A stretch of 34,392 nt of DNA from Fimbriiglobus sp. (GCA_025352235.1 JANXTU010000493.1:1-34392), one strand, 5' to 3'; shown: positions 1 through 10,929, counted from the stretch's first letter. Made by a program: numbers and translations. Notes: a model not told the origin generated them from the sequence alone.

Positions 1-1498
<1,498 letters not shown>

Positions 1499-1500
<2 letters not shown>

Positions 1501-1588
1501 AGTCGCCTTCCTACCCCGGCTTCGGCCGACGCAGGTTCGAAGGGTTTGATCTCAGCCCCCGGAACAACCGGCGACACCCCTGGCAGAG
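1499..1588 (-). promoter_or_regulatory. TPP riboswitch (THI element) upstream of thiC
   Basis: Reverse complement reads AGGGGTGTCGCCGGTTGTTCCGGGGGCTGAGATCAAACCCTTCGAACCTGCGTCGGCCGAAGCCGGGGTAGGAAGGCGA, with conserved GGGGTG, CTGAGA, ACCCTT.GAACCTG and GGGTAGGAA elements. Confidence 0.95.
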
Positions 1589-1670
1589 TCATTGTAGGGG
1601 CTTGCACACCGAAATCTGGCGTGGGTGTTCAAGAATGCAAATTCTCCATCTTCGATCCCGCATTTCTCGC

Positions 1671-2600
1671 TTAAAACCGCACGCCGAGGCTGAACATGAT
1701 GTTGATGTCTTGGATGTTCCCGTCGAGGGGTGGGATGAGGTTCGTCCAGTTGTAGGTCCACTCGGCGCGGACGCCGGCGAGGAGGATCCAACCGCCGAAG
1801 TCCTTTTCCCAATTGAGAGCGGTGCCGAGGTAAACGCCGGTGTACACGCCGTGGTGTCGGCGGTAGCCGCCCGGATCGCCGACCGGTTCGTAACCGACGC
1901 TCGCGGTGCCCCAGCGGCCACCGACGTCGGTTCCGAATCGCCAGTTGCTATCCGAAGTTTGCCCGACCGTACCGGGTCCGTCGAGGAACCAATCGCGGCC
2001 GAGGCCGAAGTTCAAACTCGAGCGCCGCAGCGCCCGGATTCCGAGCGGGATCGAATCGCGGTTGCTCGGATCGTCCCCTTTCAAACTGCCGACTTCCACG
2101 AGGACCGGGTGATCGAGGCGGTTCCCCTTGTTGTAGGTGTTCCCCAAGCCGAGATCGAGCGTCCAAGCGGCGTCGCCGGCTTGGTTGAAGAACAGCGTCC
2201 GCGAGCCGATTTGGTTCACCCAACCGGTTTGCAATGCGCCGTTGAACCCCCCGGCTTGGCCCAAAATCGACGGGCCCGAGCGCGCGTAGAGTTCGTAGGT
2301 CACCAGCCCATTCGCGCCGACGCCATCGCCCCCGGCGGGGCGGTCGCCGCCCCACGGGCTGTAGACGGCGCCGGGAATTCCTTGGGGCGCCAAGCCGGCG
2401 GCGGGCGGTGTCATCGCGTCGACCGGCTGGGGGCCGAGCCCGGCGGTCGGCGTCAAGATCGACATTGGCGGCAATGGGCCGAAGGTCGGCGCCGGTTGCG
2501 TCGGCTTGGTGCTAAAGAGGGGACTTTGCGCGGAGACCGAAGCCGATCCGCACGCCACACCTAGGCCCAGGCCCGCGAGGAGAATCCGAAACGCTCTCAT
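1671..2600 (-). CDS. Secreted/outer-membrane beta-barrel-like protein (planctomycete family)
   Basis: Start set to MRAFRILLAGLGLGVACGSASVSAQS (signal peptide); Gly/Trp/Tyr-rich alternating body ending in NIMFSLGVRF, as in beta-barrels. Confidence 0.65.
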   Translation of the reverse strand: MRAFRILLAGLGLGVACGSASVSAQSPLFSTKPTQPAPTFGPLPPMSILTPTAGLGPQPVDAMTPPAAGLAPQGIPGAVYSPWGGDRPAGGDGVGANGLVTYELYARSGPSILGQAGGFNGALQTGWVNQIGSRTLFFNQAGDAAWTLDLGLGNTYNKGNRLDHPVLVEVGSLKGDDPSNRDSIPLGIRALRRSSLNFGLGRDWFLDGPGTVGQTSDSNWRFGTDVGGRWGTASVGYEPVGDPGGYRRHHGVYTGVYLGTALNWEKDFGGWILLAGVRAEWTYNWTNLIPPLDGNIQDINIMFSLGVRF

Positions 2601-2765
2601 GCCGTGCCCCGTCTGCTCGGTTCCACCGCGCCCGCGAAATACCACGGATCGCGCTCGACACCGTTACATCGACCGAACGCTGGGGGAACCTTAACGGTTT
2701 TTTCTGTCGCAACGATTCCGCGGGGCTCGGACTCGGCCGCATTCCACAATCCTATAATCGACCCC

Positions 2766-4241
2766 ATGGAAACGGTCGAACTGCGAGATGCCGCGTCGGC
2801 GCGCGAATACCTGCTGCAAGGGCTTTGGTTCCAACGCGCCCTCAAACCCGTGGCGGCCACGGTGAAGCCGGCGCTCGAGTGGGCGTTGGAAGTGGCCTCG
2901 TCGGGTCAACCGCTGCCGCCCGTCGGTTTTTTGGCCGATCTCGGGGCCATCGCCTTCGGTACCGAGTCGGGCAAGCTTGCGAAAGACGCCCCCGCGATCC
3001 CCGGTTGGCCGGTCGGGGCGGCGCGGAATTACGAAGACTTCCTCCTCGGGAAAATCTACGCCGATTGGACCTTCGAACGCGCGGCCGAGGCGCTGCGCCG
3101 GTACGCGGGGCACGACCGGGCCAAGGGTTTGGCTTACGTCGTCCAACAATTTCGGGAGCGGGCGAATCTCGGCGGGGTCGAACTGTCGCCGGGGGTCATC
3201 CGGGGATTGCTCGCACGGTCCCCCGAAGAGAATTTGCGGGAGGGTTACGAGTCTCTCGAGCGCGACGGTCCATCCCCGCTATTGCTGCAGCAATACGACG
3301 ACCTCACCCGCGCCGCCCGCCGGCTCGGGGAGATCCTCGGCGGAGAAGATGTGATCGCGCTGGAGCAGCGCACGGCGCTCGCCGACATGGGGGCTTATGT
3401 CGCGCATCGGCAGATTCTGCAAATCGCGGCGAAGTTCGAAGCCCGCTTGCCCGCGCGGCCCGTGCGGCCGTGGGCCGGGCGCAAAGAGGTACCGACGCGC
3501 GTGATGGACGAGGATCAATACCCCGTCGGCGGATATTCGTCGATTTCGAACCGCGGGTCCATCGAGAGCTTGCTCCACTCGCAATTGGCGTACATGGAGA
3601 CCGATGAAGGCCCCGATCTGTTCGACGTGAAGTACGTCCGCGACGAACTCTTTTTCTACTCGCGCGACGAGAACCAATTTCTGCGTCGCCGGCGGGTCTT
3701 CGTCTTCGTGCTCGACCCGTCGCTCGCGGAGGCGCGCTTCAAAGACTCGACGCTACCCTGCCAACGGATCGTGCTGGTTCAAGCGCTGGTGCTGACACTG
3801 ATCCGGAAGTTGTCGGACTGGCTGAGTCAAGATGCCTTGCGGTTCGTCTTGCTCTTCCCGACGCCCGCGGAGACGTGGCCGTTGCTCGACGAAGCGAAGT
3901 TGTTGGAAGTCCTGTTGATCGAGCAACGGGCCCGCAGGTCGGTCGTGCTGGCCTACCCGGGCGGGCCGGCCGGCTCGATCCCGCCGACGACCTTGGACGG
4001 CGCAGCGGCGATCTCGGATTTCTGCATCCAGCTCGCGCGGACGAGTCAGGTTCACGTTCTCGAAATTGCTACGGCACCACTGCTGGCGGAGGTCGAAGGG
4101 CCGGTGTTGCACACGCTGGCGGTGAATTCCGACACGCCCAAACTCCGCGACGGCGACGGACGACCCCACGACTGGATCGCGGACGACGCCTTTGACGGCT
4201 GGGTCGAGGCGCTCCTGCGCATCCTGCAATTGTGGGTTTGA
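2766..4241 (+). CDS. Uncharacterised protein with C-terminal vWA-like region
   Basis: Start METVELRDAAS at 2766, 491 aa; contains GGYSSISNRGSIESLLHSQLAYM...DLFDVKYVRDELFFYSRDENQFLRRRRVFVFVLDPSL followed by alternating beta/alpha segments. Confidence 0.6.
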   Translation: METVELRDAASAREYLLQGLWFQRALKPVAATVKPALEWALEVASSGQPLPPVGFLADLGAIAFGTESGKLAKDAPAIPGWPVGAARNYEDFLLGKIYADWTFERAAEALRRYAGHDRAKGLAYVVQQFRERANLGGVELSPGVIRGLLARSPEENLREGYESLERDGPSPLLLQQYDDLTRAARRLGEILGGEDVIALEQRTALADMGAYVAHRQILQIAAKFEARLPARPVRPWAGRKEVPTRVMDEDQYPVGGYSSISNRGSIESLLHSQLAYMETDEGPDLFDVKYVRDELFFYSRDENQFLRRRRVFVFVLDPSLAEARFKDSTLPCQRIVLVQALVLTLIRKLSDWLSQDALRFVLLFPTPAETWPLLDEAKLLEVLLIEQRARRSVVLAYPGGPAGSIPPTTLDGAAAISDFCIQLARTSQVHVLEIATAPLLAEVEGPVLHTLAVNSDTPKLRDGDGRPHDWIADDAFDGWVEALLRILQLWV

Positions 4242-4248
4242 GTGTCGC

Positions 4249-5067
4249 TTACTTCGCCGGCGCGACCACCGCCGGTACCGCCGGCGCGCAGGGCACTTGC
4301 GATCCTTGGCAAGGACCGCATTGACTCTTGTTCTTGCGGCGGTTGCAAAAATCGTCGAGGGGCGATTGCGACGGCACGTAAATCCGATCACCCGGTTGCA
4401 GTTGGTAATTCGTGGCGGTATCGCCCAATTGGATAATCTGGTTGTAACAGACCGGCAGCACCACCCGGCAACCGTCGGCGGGCGTCGGCCGGGACAGGAT
4501 GATCTTCTTCATATCGGCTTGTCGGGTGAGCCCCCCGGCCGTGAGGAGGCCGTCGAGGACCGTCTCCCTGCCGGCCAGCGGGTAGGCGCGCGGGGCGTTC
4601 ACTTCGCCCAACACGTAGTAGACTTTGCTCTCCCGGCCGATCAATCGCACCATGATCGGCACCTTGTCTTTGGACCGAGCGTCGATCCATTTCTTGAGGT
4701 CGATTTCGATCTGCGGGATCGTTTTCCATGCGACCACCGGTCGGCCGAGCGCACCCAAATCGATGGTGCCATCTTGCAGAACCGGTTGATTCCCCGGGAG
4801 GCGGATCGGTGAATCGAGATCGGTCGGCTCGACCGACAGCGCGTCGCCCGGCTCGACGATGTACGCTGCGAGGGAGGCTTTATCGAGTTCCTTCGGCAGA
4901 GCCGCCGGGTTGACTGCGGCCTCCCGGAATTCCACGGCCGGTTTGATGAGCTTGTGCACCGGCGGAGTGAAGCCGAGCGTCGAGGCGACGGTGTTGCAGC
5001 CGGTTCCCGAGACGAGGAAAGCCAATGCGAATGTCACGGCGAGGGGTCGAAAACGCGGACACATCAC
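4249..5067 (-). CDS. Polysaccharide biosynthesis/export lipoprotein (Wza/Poly_export, SLBB)
   Basis: Lipobox VSGTGC; YIVEPGDALSVEPTD; SKVYYVLGEVNAPRAYPLAGRETVLDGLLTAGGLT; LQPGDRIYVP. Confidence 0.9.
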   Translation of the reverse strand: MMCPRFRPLAVTFALAFLVSGTGCNTVASTLGFTPPVHKLIKPAVEFREAAVNPAALPKELDKASLAAYIVEPGDALSVEPTDLDSPIRLPGNQPVLQDGTIDLGALGRPVVAWKTIPQIEIDLKKWIDARSKDKVPIMVRLIGRESKVYYVLGEVNAPRAYPLAGRETVLDGLLTAGGLTRQADMKKIILSRPTPADGCRVVLPVCYNQIIQLGDTATNYQLQPGDRIYVPSQSPLDDFCNRRKNKSQCGPCQGSQVPCAPAVPAVVAPAK

Positions 5068-5260
5068 TTTACTCCACGGGGGACCGTAGGGGTAAAGTCG
5101 GTCGAATGGGGAATGCAGCTTGAATGGATCACGCTAAAGAGATGGGCAGGGTGTCGCAACGATTCTTGGAGGTGGCTGGGCCTGGGGTCATCGAACGCGG
5201 ATGCGGTATTTGCGAGATCGTCTCGTCGTGCTTCTGGGAGGCGTTCCCGGCAGTCGTCCA

Positions 5261-5290
5261 AAAGCGATTGTTCCAAAGGCGATTGTTCCA
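5261..5290. repeat. 15-bp tandem duplication
   Basis: aaagcgattgttcca / aaggcgattgttcca, one mismatch. Confidence 0.7.
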
Positions 5291-5596
5291 ACACCCCCCT
5301 CTGTCGGATCGGGGATTTCTTCAAATTTCATGACGCAAGTCATTGCTGAACAAGAGGATCGGCCACAAGGACCGTTTCGGCTCCGATTCTTCCAATTCTT
5401 TTAAATGGTTCCAGAGTGGGGTGTCACACACTCTGTTGGAAGCAATTTCCCGAGGTGTTTTCGATGCGCAGCGACATCGCGCCAAGAGTCACCTCCGAAC
5501 ACCGCCGGCGAGGACAACCTCCAAGAATCGTTGCCACACTCGATGGGCAAGTCCGTACGCACTGCGCACGGATTCGTCGGACTACCGAACTTCCGT

Positions 5597-6244
5597 TTAC
5601 ATGCGCAGGTGCGCCGGCACCCCGTTGTGTTCCGCGCCGCTGATCCGATTCGTTACTTGCGTGTCTGCGGAAGGCGATCCGAGCAGCGTTGGCAAGGCCC
5701 GCTCCACGGTTTGCTGCAATGACGCAGACGCGGTCGCCAGGGCCACTTCGCCGAGCTTGCGGACTTCTTCGGAAACCTGATCGGCGAGTTTGCCCACGAT
5801 TTGGTCGAGCCAACCGGGCAGCTTCATCGGGGCCGCCGCTGTTGCGGGCGCCGTCGGTGCTGCGAAGGTCGAAGGGGCTGATTTCGCACGCGCGGGCTCG
5901 GGTGGGCCGTACGAGCGGCGGAATAAGATCATCCCCCCGATAAAGCCGAGCGCGGCCGCGCCGCCGACCATTGCCCAAGGGCGATTCCGCGTATGCTGAG
6001 ACACGTCGAACGTCGCCTTCATTTGTTCGGTGACGCTCTCTTTCACTTCCGCGAAACTGTCCTTCATCGTCGCAATGGTATCGGGCACCGCCGTTTTGAC
6101 TTGCTCGACCATGTTCGTGACGGTCGTGGTCGCACTTTGGATGGTGTCGGTAACTTGAGTCTCGAGCGCGCTGACTTTCTGCGCCAAGGAATCTCGCGTT
6201 TCGACCATCTTCTGTTCGATCACTTCGGTGGATTCGTCAGGCAT
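5597..6244 (-). CDS. DUF883/YqjD-like membrane-anchored protein
   Basis: Start MPDESTEVIEQKMVETRDSLAQKVSALE; long amphipathic helix, then NRPWAMVGGAAALGFIGGMILFRR, the C-terminal TM pattern of DUF883. Confidence 0.7.
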   Translation of the reverse strand: MPDESTEVIEQKMVETRDSLAQKVSALETQVTDTIQSATTTVTNMVEQVKTAVPDTIATMKDSFAEVKESVTEQMKATFDVSQHTRNRPWAMVGGAAALGFIGGMILFRRSYGPPEPARAKSAPSTFAAPTAPATAAAPMKLPGWLDQIVGKLADQVSEEVRKLGEVALATASASLQQTVERALPTLLGSPSADTQVTNRISGAEHNGVPAHLRM

Positions 6245-6651
6245 GATACGGTCTCCTGAATGGCGTTGAAGGCTTTGTCGGGGAGGGGATTGTAAGAGGC
6301 GAGCAAACGCGAACCGACGATCATGGAGATTCCGCCGAGCAGCAGGACGACTCCGGCGACGATGGCCCAACTGGCCCACGCGGGGCAGCCCGTGAGCTGC
6401 TGAAGGAGATGGACCGCGGCGACCAACAGCATCACGACGCCGACGAAAAGCAACAGCGCGCCGAACCCGAAATACTGAGCCACTTGCCGAGTGCGGCGAA
6501 TATCTTCCAAAAACTCGGCGCGCACGAGATCGACTTGTTGGCGGAACAAGAGTTGCGCGTCGGCGACAATCCCCGAGAAGAGCTCCGTCAGACTCGATCC
6601 GTTCGGGGTGCCGTCCGTCGGCGTTTCGGCCGTGGCGATTTCCGTTTGCAT
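6220..6651 (-). CDS. Phage holin family / YqjE-like membrane protein
   Basis: Start MQTEIATAETP; SLTELFSGIVADAQLLFRQQVDLVRAEF and two TM helices; overlaps the next gene by 25 bp. Confidence 0.75.
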   Translation of the reverse strand: MQTEIATAETPTDGTPNGSSLTELFSGIVADAQLLFRQQVDLVRAEFLEDIRRTRQVAQYFGFGALLLFVGVVMLLVAAVHLLQQLTGCPAWASWAIVAGVVLLLGGISMIVGSRLLASYNPLPDKAFNAIQETVSCLTNPPK

Positions 6652-6710
6652 CTGTCGGCTCCGATTGAAAGTTGTTCCGTCGAAATGCAATCCGCGTGCC
6701 GCGGACATTA

Positions 6711-6753
6711 CAAATGAAAAGGCCCGGTTCGGAATCGCTTCCGGACCGGGCCT
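6711..6753 (-). terminator. Rho-independent terminator
   Basis: Stem aggcccggttcggaa / ttccggaccgggcct with tcgc loop, followed on the minus strand by TTTTCATTTG; lies just after the stop of the 6772-7302 gene. Confidence 0.8.
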
Positions 6754-6771
6754 ACCTCGTTCTCGGGCGAA

Positions 6772-7302
6772 TTAGATCCGCACGGCGCCGATCAGTTCCT
6801 TGACGGCTGCTTGGGTGTCTTGTTTTTCTTCGCGCTCGATGGCCGGACCGCCTTCGTCCTCCATCCGGTTCACCGCGTCGCGATCTTCAATGGTGTGCAC
6901 CGTCGGCAGGAGCGCGAAGTCACCGCGGAGAACCCGCAGTGCCATCTTTTCCCGTTCGATCTCGGCCCCCGAGCGCAGGCCGAACGAATGGAACATCTCG
7001 CCGATCAGCGAAGTGCGACCGAAAAGGTATTGCAGCATCACGGCGCCGCCGACGATCGGCAAAACGAGCCACATCAGACTGAGTGTCAGGCTGAGGGCCA
7101 AGCCGCCGACGATCAGGACGCCCGCGGTGGCTTTGGCCGCGCGGCCTGCCGTCCACTCGCTTTCGACTTCGTCGAGGCGTTCGGTGATCGCGGCGGGGCC
7201 GCCGTCGATCACACTTTTCAACCGGCACTCCAGCGCCGCTTCCCCCTTCAGCGGGGCGCGGTCCAATTCCGCAGAAACCGGGGGGTTGAGGAGCGAACCC
7301 AT
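6772..7302 (-). CDS. Hypothetical membrane protein
   Basis: 176 aa with hydrophobic ATAGVLIVGGLALSLTLSLMWLVLPIVGGAVMLQYLFG and SD-like TAGGAG before ATG. Confidence 0.65.
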   Translation of the reverse strand: MGSLLNPPVSAELDRAPLKGEAALECRLKSVIDGGPAAITERLDEVESEWTAGRAAKATAGVLIVGGLALSLTLSLMWLVLPIVGGAVMLQYLFGRTSLIGEMFHSFGLRSGAEIEREKMALRVLRGDFALLPTVHTIEDRDAVNRMEDEGGPAIEREEKQDTQAAVKELIGAVRI

Positions 7303-7318
7303 GGTGGACTCCTATCGG

Positions 7319-7365
7319 GGCGGTTCGATCCGGTTTTGCACATCCTGAATCGAAATCGAACCGCC
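7319..7365. repeat. 11-bp perfect inverted repeat in the 5' leader of the 6772-7302 gene
   Basis: ggcggttcgat (7319-7329) / atcgaaccgcc (7355-7365). Confidence 0.7.
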
Positions 7366-7426
7366 GATGGGGATAGCCGTACATCCTGAGGCCGGAAGGC
7401 ATACACGCAAACCCGATGCCGATCGG

Positions 7427-7597
7427 TTACGTCAATGCCCGCGGCGAACGGCCGAAGATCAGAGAGGCGACGAAGACGATCACGAACACGATGAACGTGA
7501 TTTTGGCAGCCCAAGCGGCAACCCCTTCGAGAGCGGTGAAGCCGAGGACGGCGGCGACGAGAGCAATGATCAGAAACAGGATGGCCCAGCGTAACAT
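7427..7597 (-). CDS. DUF1328 family small membrane protein (YtjA-like)
   Basis: 56 aa [53 protein letters not shown]1328 pattern. Confidence 0.88.
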   Translation of the reverse strand: MLRWAILFLIIALVAAVLGFTALEGVAAWAAKITFIVFVIVFVASLIFGRSPRALT

Positions 7598-7750
7598 GGT
7601 GAACTCCGATTGGGTGTTGAATGAAATCAGCCAGTGCATTTGGTGTGCCGAACCTTTTCCCTGCGGAGAAGGCGCAATGCCCTTCATCTCGGGCTGACGA
7701 GTTCGCAATGTACGCGCAGCGATTTGCCCATCCGCATTCGGGGTCGCAAA

Positions 7751-7787
7751 CGAAAAAGCCCCGCCCATCTTGCGATGGGCGGGGCTT
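7751..7787 (-). terminator. Rho-independent terminator
   Basis: 14-bp perfect stem aagccccgcccatc / gatgggcggggctt, loop ttgc, T-tract on the minus strand (GGGCTTTTTCG). Confidence 0.85.
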
Positions 7788-7805
7788 GGGGAGAGTCGTT
7801 CAAAT

Positions 7806-8018
7806 TCACTCGGCTTGATCAGAGATTCTCTCGCCCGCCTTTTTGACTTTGTCACCCACGGCCGCGGTAACATTTTTCGTTTTGTCCTTGGCCTTCCCGG
7901 CGAGAGATTTGGCCTTGTCGCCCGCGGCTCCCGCCGCATCGACCACGGCGTTTTTGGCGTCCTTGGCTTTTTCGACCACGGCGTCTTTGACATCTTCGAG
8001 TTTTTGCTGGATCGACAT
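7806..8018 (-). CDS. Small Lys/Ala-rich amphipathic-helix protein (LEA/CsbD-like composition)
   Basis: 70 aa [70 protein letters not shown]; terminator directly downstream. Confidence 0.65.
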   Translation of the reverse strand: MSIQQKLEDVKDAVVEKAKDAKNAVVDAAGAAGDKAKSLAGKAKDKTKNVTAAVGDKVKKAGERISDQAE

Positions 8019-8148
8019 TCGGGTTCCCCGGTCGGCTGAGCGAGTGATCTCGGACCGACATGGCCCGAGGCGATGACAACCCGGCAAGGCCCGTGCCGAG
8101 TCTTGAAATTCACTGGACAACGCCCGAGCCGCGCGGTCTAATTGCCAC

Positions 8149-10881
8149 ATGATTTCCACTCTCCTGATGACTCTACTCGTCACGCCCGGCGCCGAACCGG
8201 CCGCGGACAAAGTTCGGCCGCTCCTCGCAGCGCACTGCGTGTCGTGCCATGGACCAGCCAAGCAAAAAGGCGGACTCCGGCTCGACCGGAAAGCCGACGC
8301 CCTCCAAGGCGGCGACAGTGGCCCGGCCATCGTGCCGGGAAAGCCGGCGGCGAGTCTGCTCCTCAAAAAAATCGCGAGCCGCGATGCCGGCGAGCAAATG
8401 CCCCCCGACGGGGATCGCCTCGACCCGGCGCAAGTGAAGATCTTGACGGATTGGATCGCCGCCGGCGCCGTTTGGCCCGAAGCGGCGGTGGTGAACGCGG
8501 TCCCGCACTGGGCGTTTCAACCGCTGAAGCGACCGCCGATTCCGGGGTCGAGCGCGAACCCGATCGACGGATTCCTCCACGAGAAGCTCACTGCGGCCGG
8601 GTTGAAGCCGAACCCCGTGGCCGATCGACGCACGCTGCTCCGTCGGCTCAAGTTCGACTTGCTCGGCCTGCCGCCGACCCCGGAGGAAATCGATGCATTC
8701 CTCGCGGACAATTCCCCGGATGCCTACGGCAAGTTCGTGGACGCGTACCTCGCTTCCCCGCAGTACGGTGAGCGCTGGGCGCGGCACTGGCTCGATGCCG
8801 TGCGGTACGCCGAAAGTCACGGCTTCGAGACAAACACCCCCCGGCCGAACGCGTGGAAGTACCGCGACTGGGTCATCGGCCGGTGGAATGCCGACGCTCC
8901 GTTCGACCGTTTCGTATTCGAGCAATTGGCCGGGGATAGCGCCGGCACCGGGTTCCTCGTCGCCGGGGCGTGGGACGCCGTGAAAAGCCCCGACCCGGTG
9001 TTGACGGCGAACCAACGGGCCGACGAACTCCACGACATGGTCGCCACCACCGGCTCGGCGTTCCTCGGCCTCACCGTCGGTTGCGCCCGCTGCCACGCCC
9101 ACAAGTTCGACCCGATCTCGCAGGTCGACTACTACCGGTTCAAAGCGGTATTCGCCGGCGTCCAGCACGGCGAACGGGCGCTTCGACTCGGCGATCTCAC
9201 CGCGCGAGCCAAAGAAGAGCAAACTGTCCGGACGGCGCTCGCCGCGCTGGAAGCGCGTCTGACGGAGTTTGAACCGCTGGCCGACCCGGCCGCCAAAACC
9301 GCGACCCGCGATCCGGTGAACGCTGCGCGGAACAGCGAGCGCTTCGCCCCGGTGAAAGCGAAGTTCGTCCGTTTCGCGATTCTCGCCGCGAGCAGCGCCG
9401 AACCTTGCCTCGACGAACTCGAGATCTTCACGGCCGGGCCGGCGTCGAAGAACGTGGCCCTCGCCTCGGGCGGCGCGAAAGCGACCTCCGATGGCGACTA
9501 CTCGGCCTCGCCGGCGATCCACCGGCTCAGCCACCTCATCGATGGGCAGTACGGCAACGGCCGCAGTTGGATCTCGAACCGCGTCGGCCACGGCACCGTC
9601 ACGGTGGAACTGCCGGAGGTCGCCTCGATCGACCGGATCGTCTGGGCACGCGACCGCGAGGGAAAGTACCTCGACCGGCTGCCGACGCGCTACCGGATCG
9701 AAGTTTCGCTCGACGGGGAAATTTGGCGGGCCGTCGCAACTTCGGACGACCGCTTGACGCCGGGGTCCCGTACCCAAGTCGAACCGGCGGGGCTGACGGA
9801 CTCGGACCGAAAGCGTTGGCAAAAGCTAACGGCGGACGCCGCCGGCGCCCGCGTGAAATTGGCGGCGCTGGTTCAATCGGAGATGGTCTACGCCGGACGA
9901 TTCGGCGCGCCCGAATCGACGTTCCGCCTCCACCGCGGCGACCCGATGGCCCCGAAAGAAGCCGTCGGCCCCGGAATCCTCGCGGAGATCGGCCCGAAGC
10001 GGACGATCCCGGACACCGCCACCGAACCGGAACGCCGTGCGGCGCTCGCGCGCTGGATCGTCGATCCCGCGAATCCGCTGACCGCCAGGGTGATCGTCAA
10101 CCGGCTTTGGCAGCACCACTTCGGCCGCGGGCTCGTCGAGACGCCCAGCGACTTCGGCCGCAACGGCACCCGCCCGAGCCACCCCGAGTTGCTCGACTGG
10201 CTCGCCGCCGAATTGATGTCCCCCAGTGGCCCGGCGAAACCGTGGACGTTGAAGGCGATCCACAAACTGATGGTGACTTCCGAAGCCTATCGGCAATCGT
10301 CGACGACCTCCCCGGAAGGATTGGCGAAGGATGCCCAAGCGAAACTGCTGTGGCGCTTCCCGCCGCGCCGGCTCGAAGCCGAGGCGATCCGCGATGGCGT
10401 GTTGTTCGTCACCGGCAAGCTCGACCTCACCCCCGGTGGGCCCGGGTTCGACCTCTTCGAACCCAACGGAAACTACGTCCGCGTCTTCACCCCGAAGAAG
10501 ACCTTCGGCTCGGCCGAGTTCCGCCGGATGATCTACCAGACGAAGCACCGGATGCAGCTCGACGACACCTTCGGCGCCTTTGACTGCCCCGACGGCGGCC
10601 AGATCGCCCCGAAACGGAACAGCTCCACGACCCCGCTGCAAGCGCTCAACTTGCTGAACGCCCCCTTCTTGGTGGAGCAAGCGAAATTCTTGGCCGACCG
10701 AGCGACCGCCGACGCCGGGAAAGACCCCGAAGCGCAGGTTCGCCGCGTCTTCGCCTTGGCCTTCCAACGGCCGCCTTCCCCTAGGGAATTGGAAGGGGCA
10801 TTGAAGCTGGTAAAGGAACACGGATTACCGGCGCTCGGCCGGGCGGTGTTGAATGCGAGTGAGTTTTTGATGGTGGATTGA
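8149..10881 (+). CDS. PSD1 / planctomycete cytochrome c domain protein (DUF1549, discoidin-like insert, DUF1553)
   Basis: CVSCH haem motif; GGLRLD; DUF1549 block RRLKFDLLGLPPTPEEIDAFLAD; DUF1553 block NPLTARVIVNRLWQHHFGRGLVETPSDFGRNG; KRNSSTTPLQALNLLNAPF. Confidence 0.95.
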   Translation: MISTLLMTLLVTPGAEPAADKVRPLLAAHCVSCHGPAKQKGGLRLDRKADALQGGDSGPAIVPGKPAASLLLKKIASRDAGEQMPPDGDRLDPAQVKILTDWIAAGAVWPEAAVVNAVPHWAFQPLKRPPIPGSSANPIDGFLHEKLTAAGLKPNPVADRRTLLRRLKFDLLGLPPTPEEIDAFLADNSPDAYGKFVDAYLASPQYGERWARHWLDAVRYAESHGFETNTPRPNAWKYRDWVIGRWNADAPFDRFVFEQLAGDSAGTGFLVAGAWDAVKSPDPVLTANQRADELHDMVATTGSAFLGLTVGCARCHAHKFDPISQVDYYRFKAVFAGVQHGERALRLGDLTARAKEEQTVRTALAALEARLTEFEPLADPAAKTATRDPVNAARNSERFAPVKAKFVRFAILAASSAEPCLDELEIFTAGPASKNVALASGGAKATSDGDYSASPAIHRLSHLIDGQYGNGRSWISNRVGHGTVTVELPEVASIDRIVWARDREGKYLDRLPTRYRIEVSLDGEIWRAVATSDDRLTPGSRTQVEPAGLTDSDRKRWQKLTADAAGARVKLAALVQSEMVYAGRFGAPESTFRLHRGDPMAPKEAVGPGILAEIGPKRTIPDTATEPERRAALARWIVDPANPLTARVIVNRLWQHHFGRGLVETPSDFGRNGTRPSHPELLDWLAAELMSPSGPAKPWTLKAIHKLMVTSEAYRQSSTTSPEGLAKDAQAKLLWRFPPRRLEAEAIRDGVLFVTGKLDLTPGGPGFDLFEPNGNYVRVFTPKKTFGSAEFRRMIYQTKHRMQLDDTFGAFDCPDGGQIAPKRNSSTTPLQALNLLNAPFLVEQAKFLADRATADAGKDPEAQVRRVFALAFQRPPSPRELEGALKLVKEHGLPALGRAVLNASEFLMVD

Positions 10882-10929
10882 GGACCGGTGAGGCGGCCGA
10901 GTATGGATTCCTGTCCCGGAGGCTCTCAA

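Noticed and set aside
5201-5780. Small ORFs in the 5.1-5.6 kb gap
   Set aside because: Several short overlapping frames with no family motif or convincing SD; treated as intergenic or degenerate sequence.
8173-9822. 549-aa minus-strand ORF antisense to the PSD1 gene
   Set aside because: Shadow ORF; the plus-strand protein has strong family motifs throughout.
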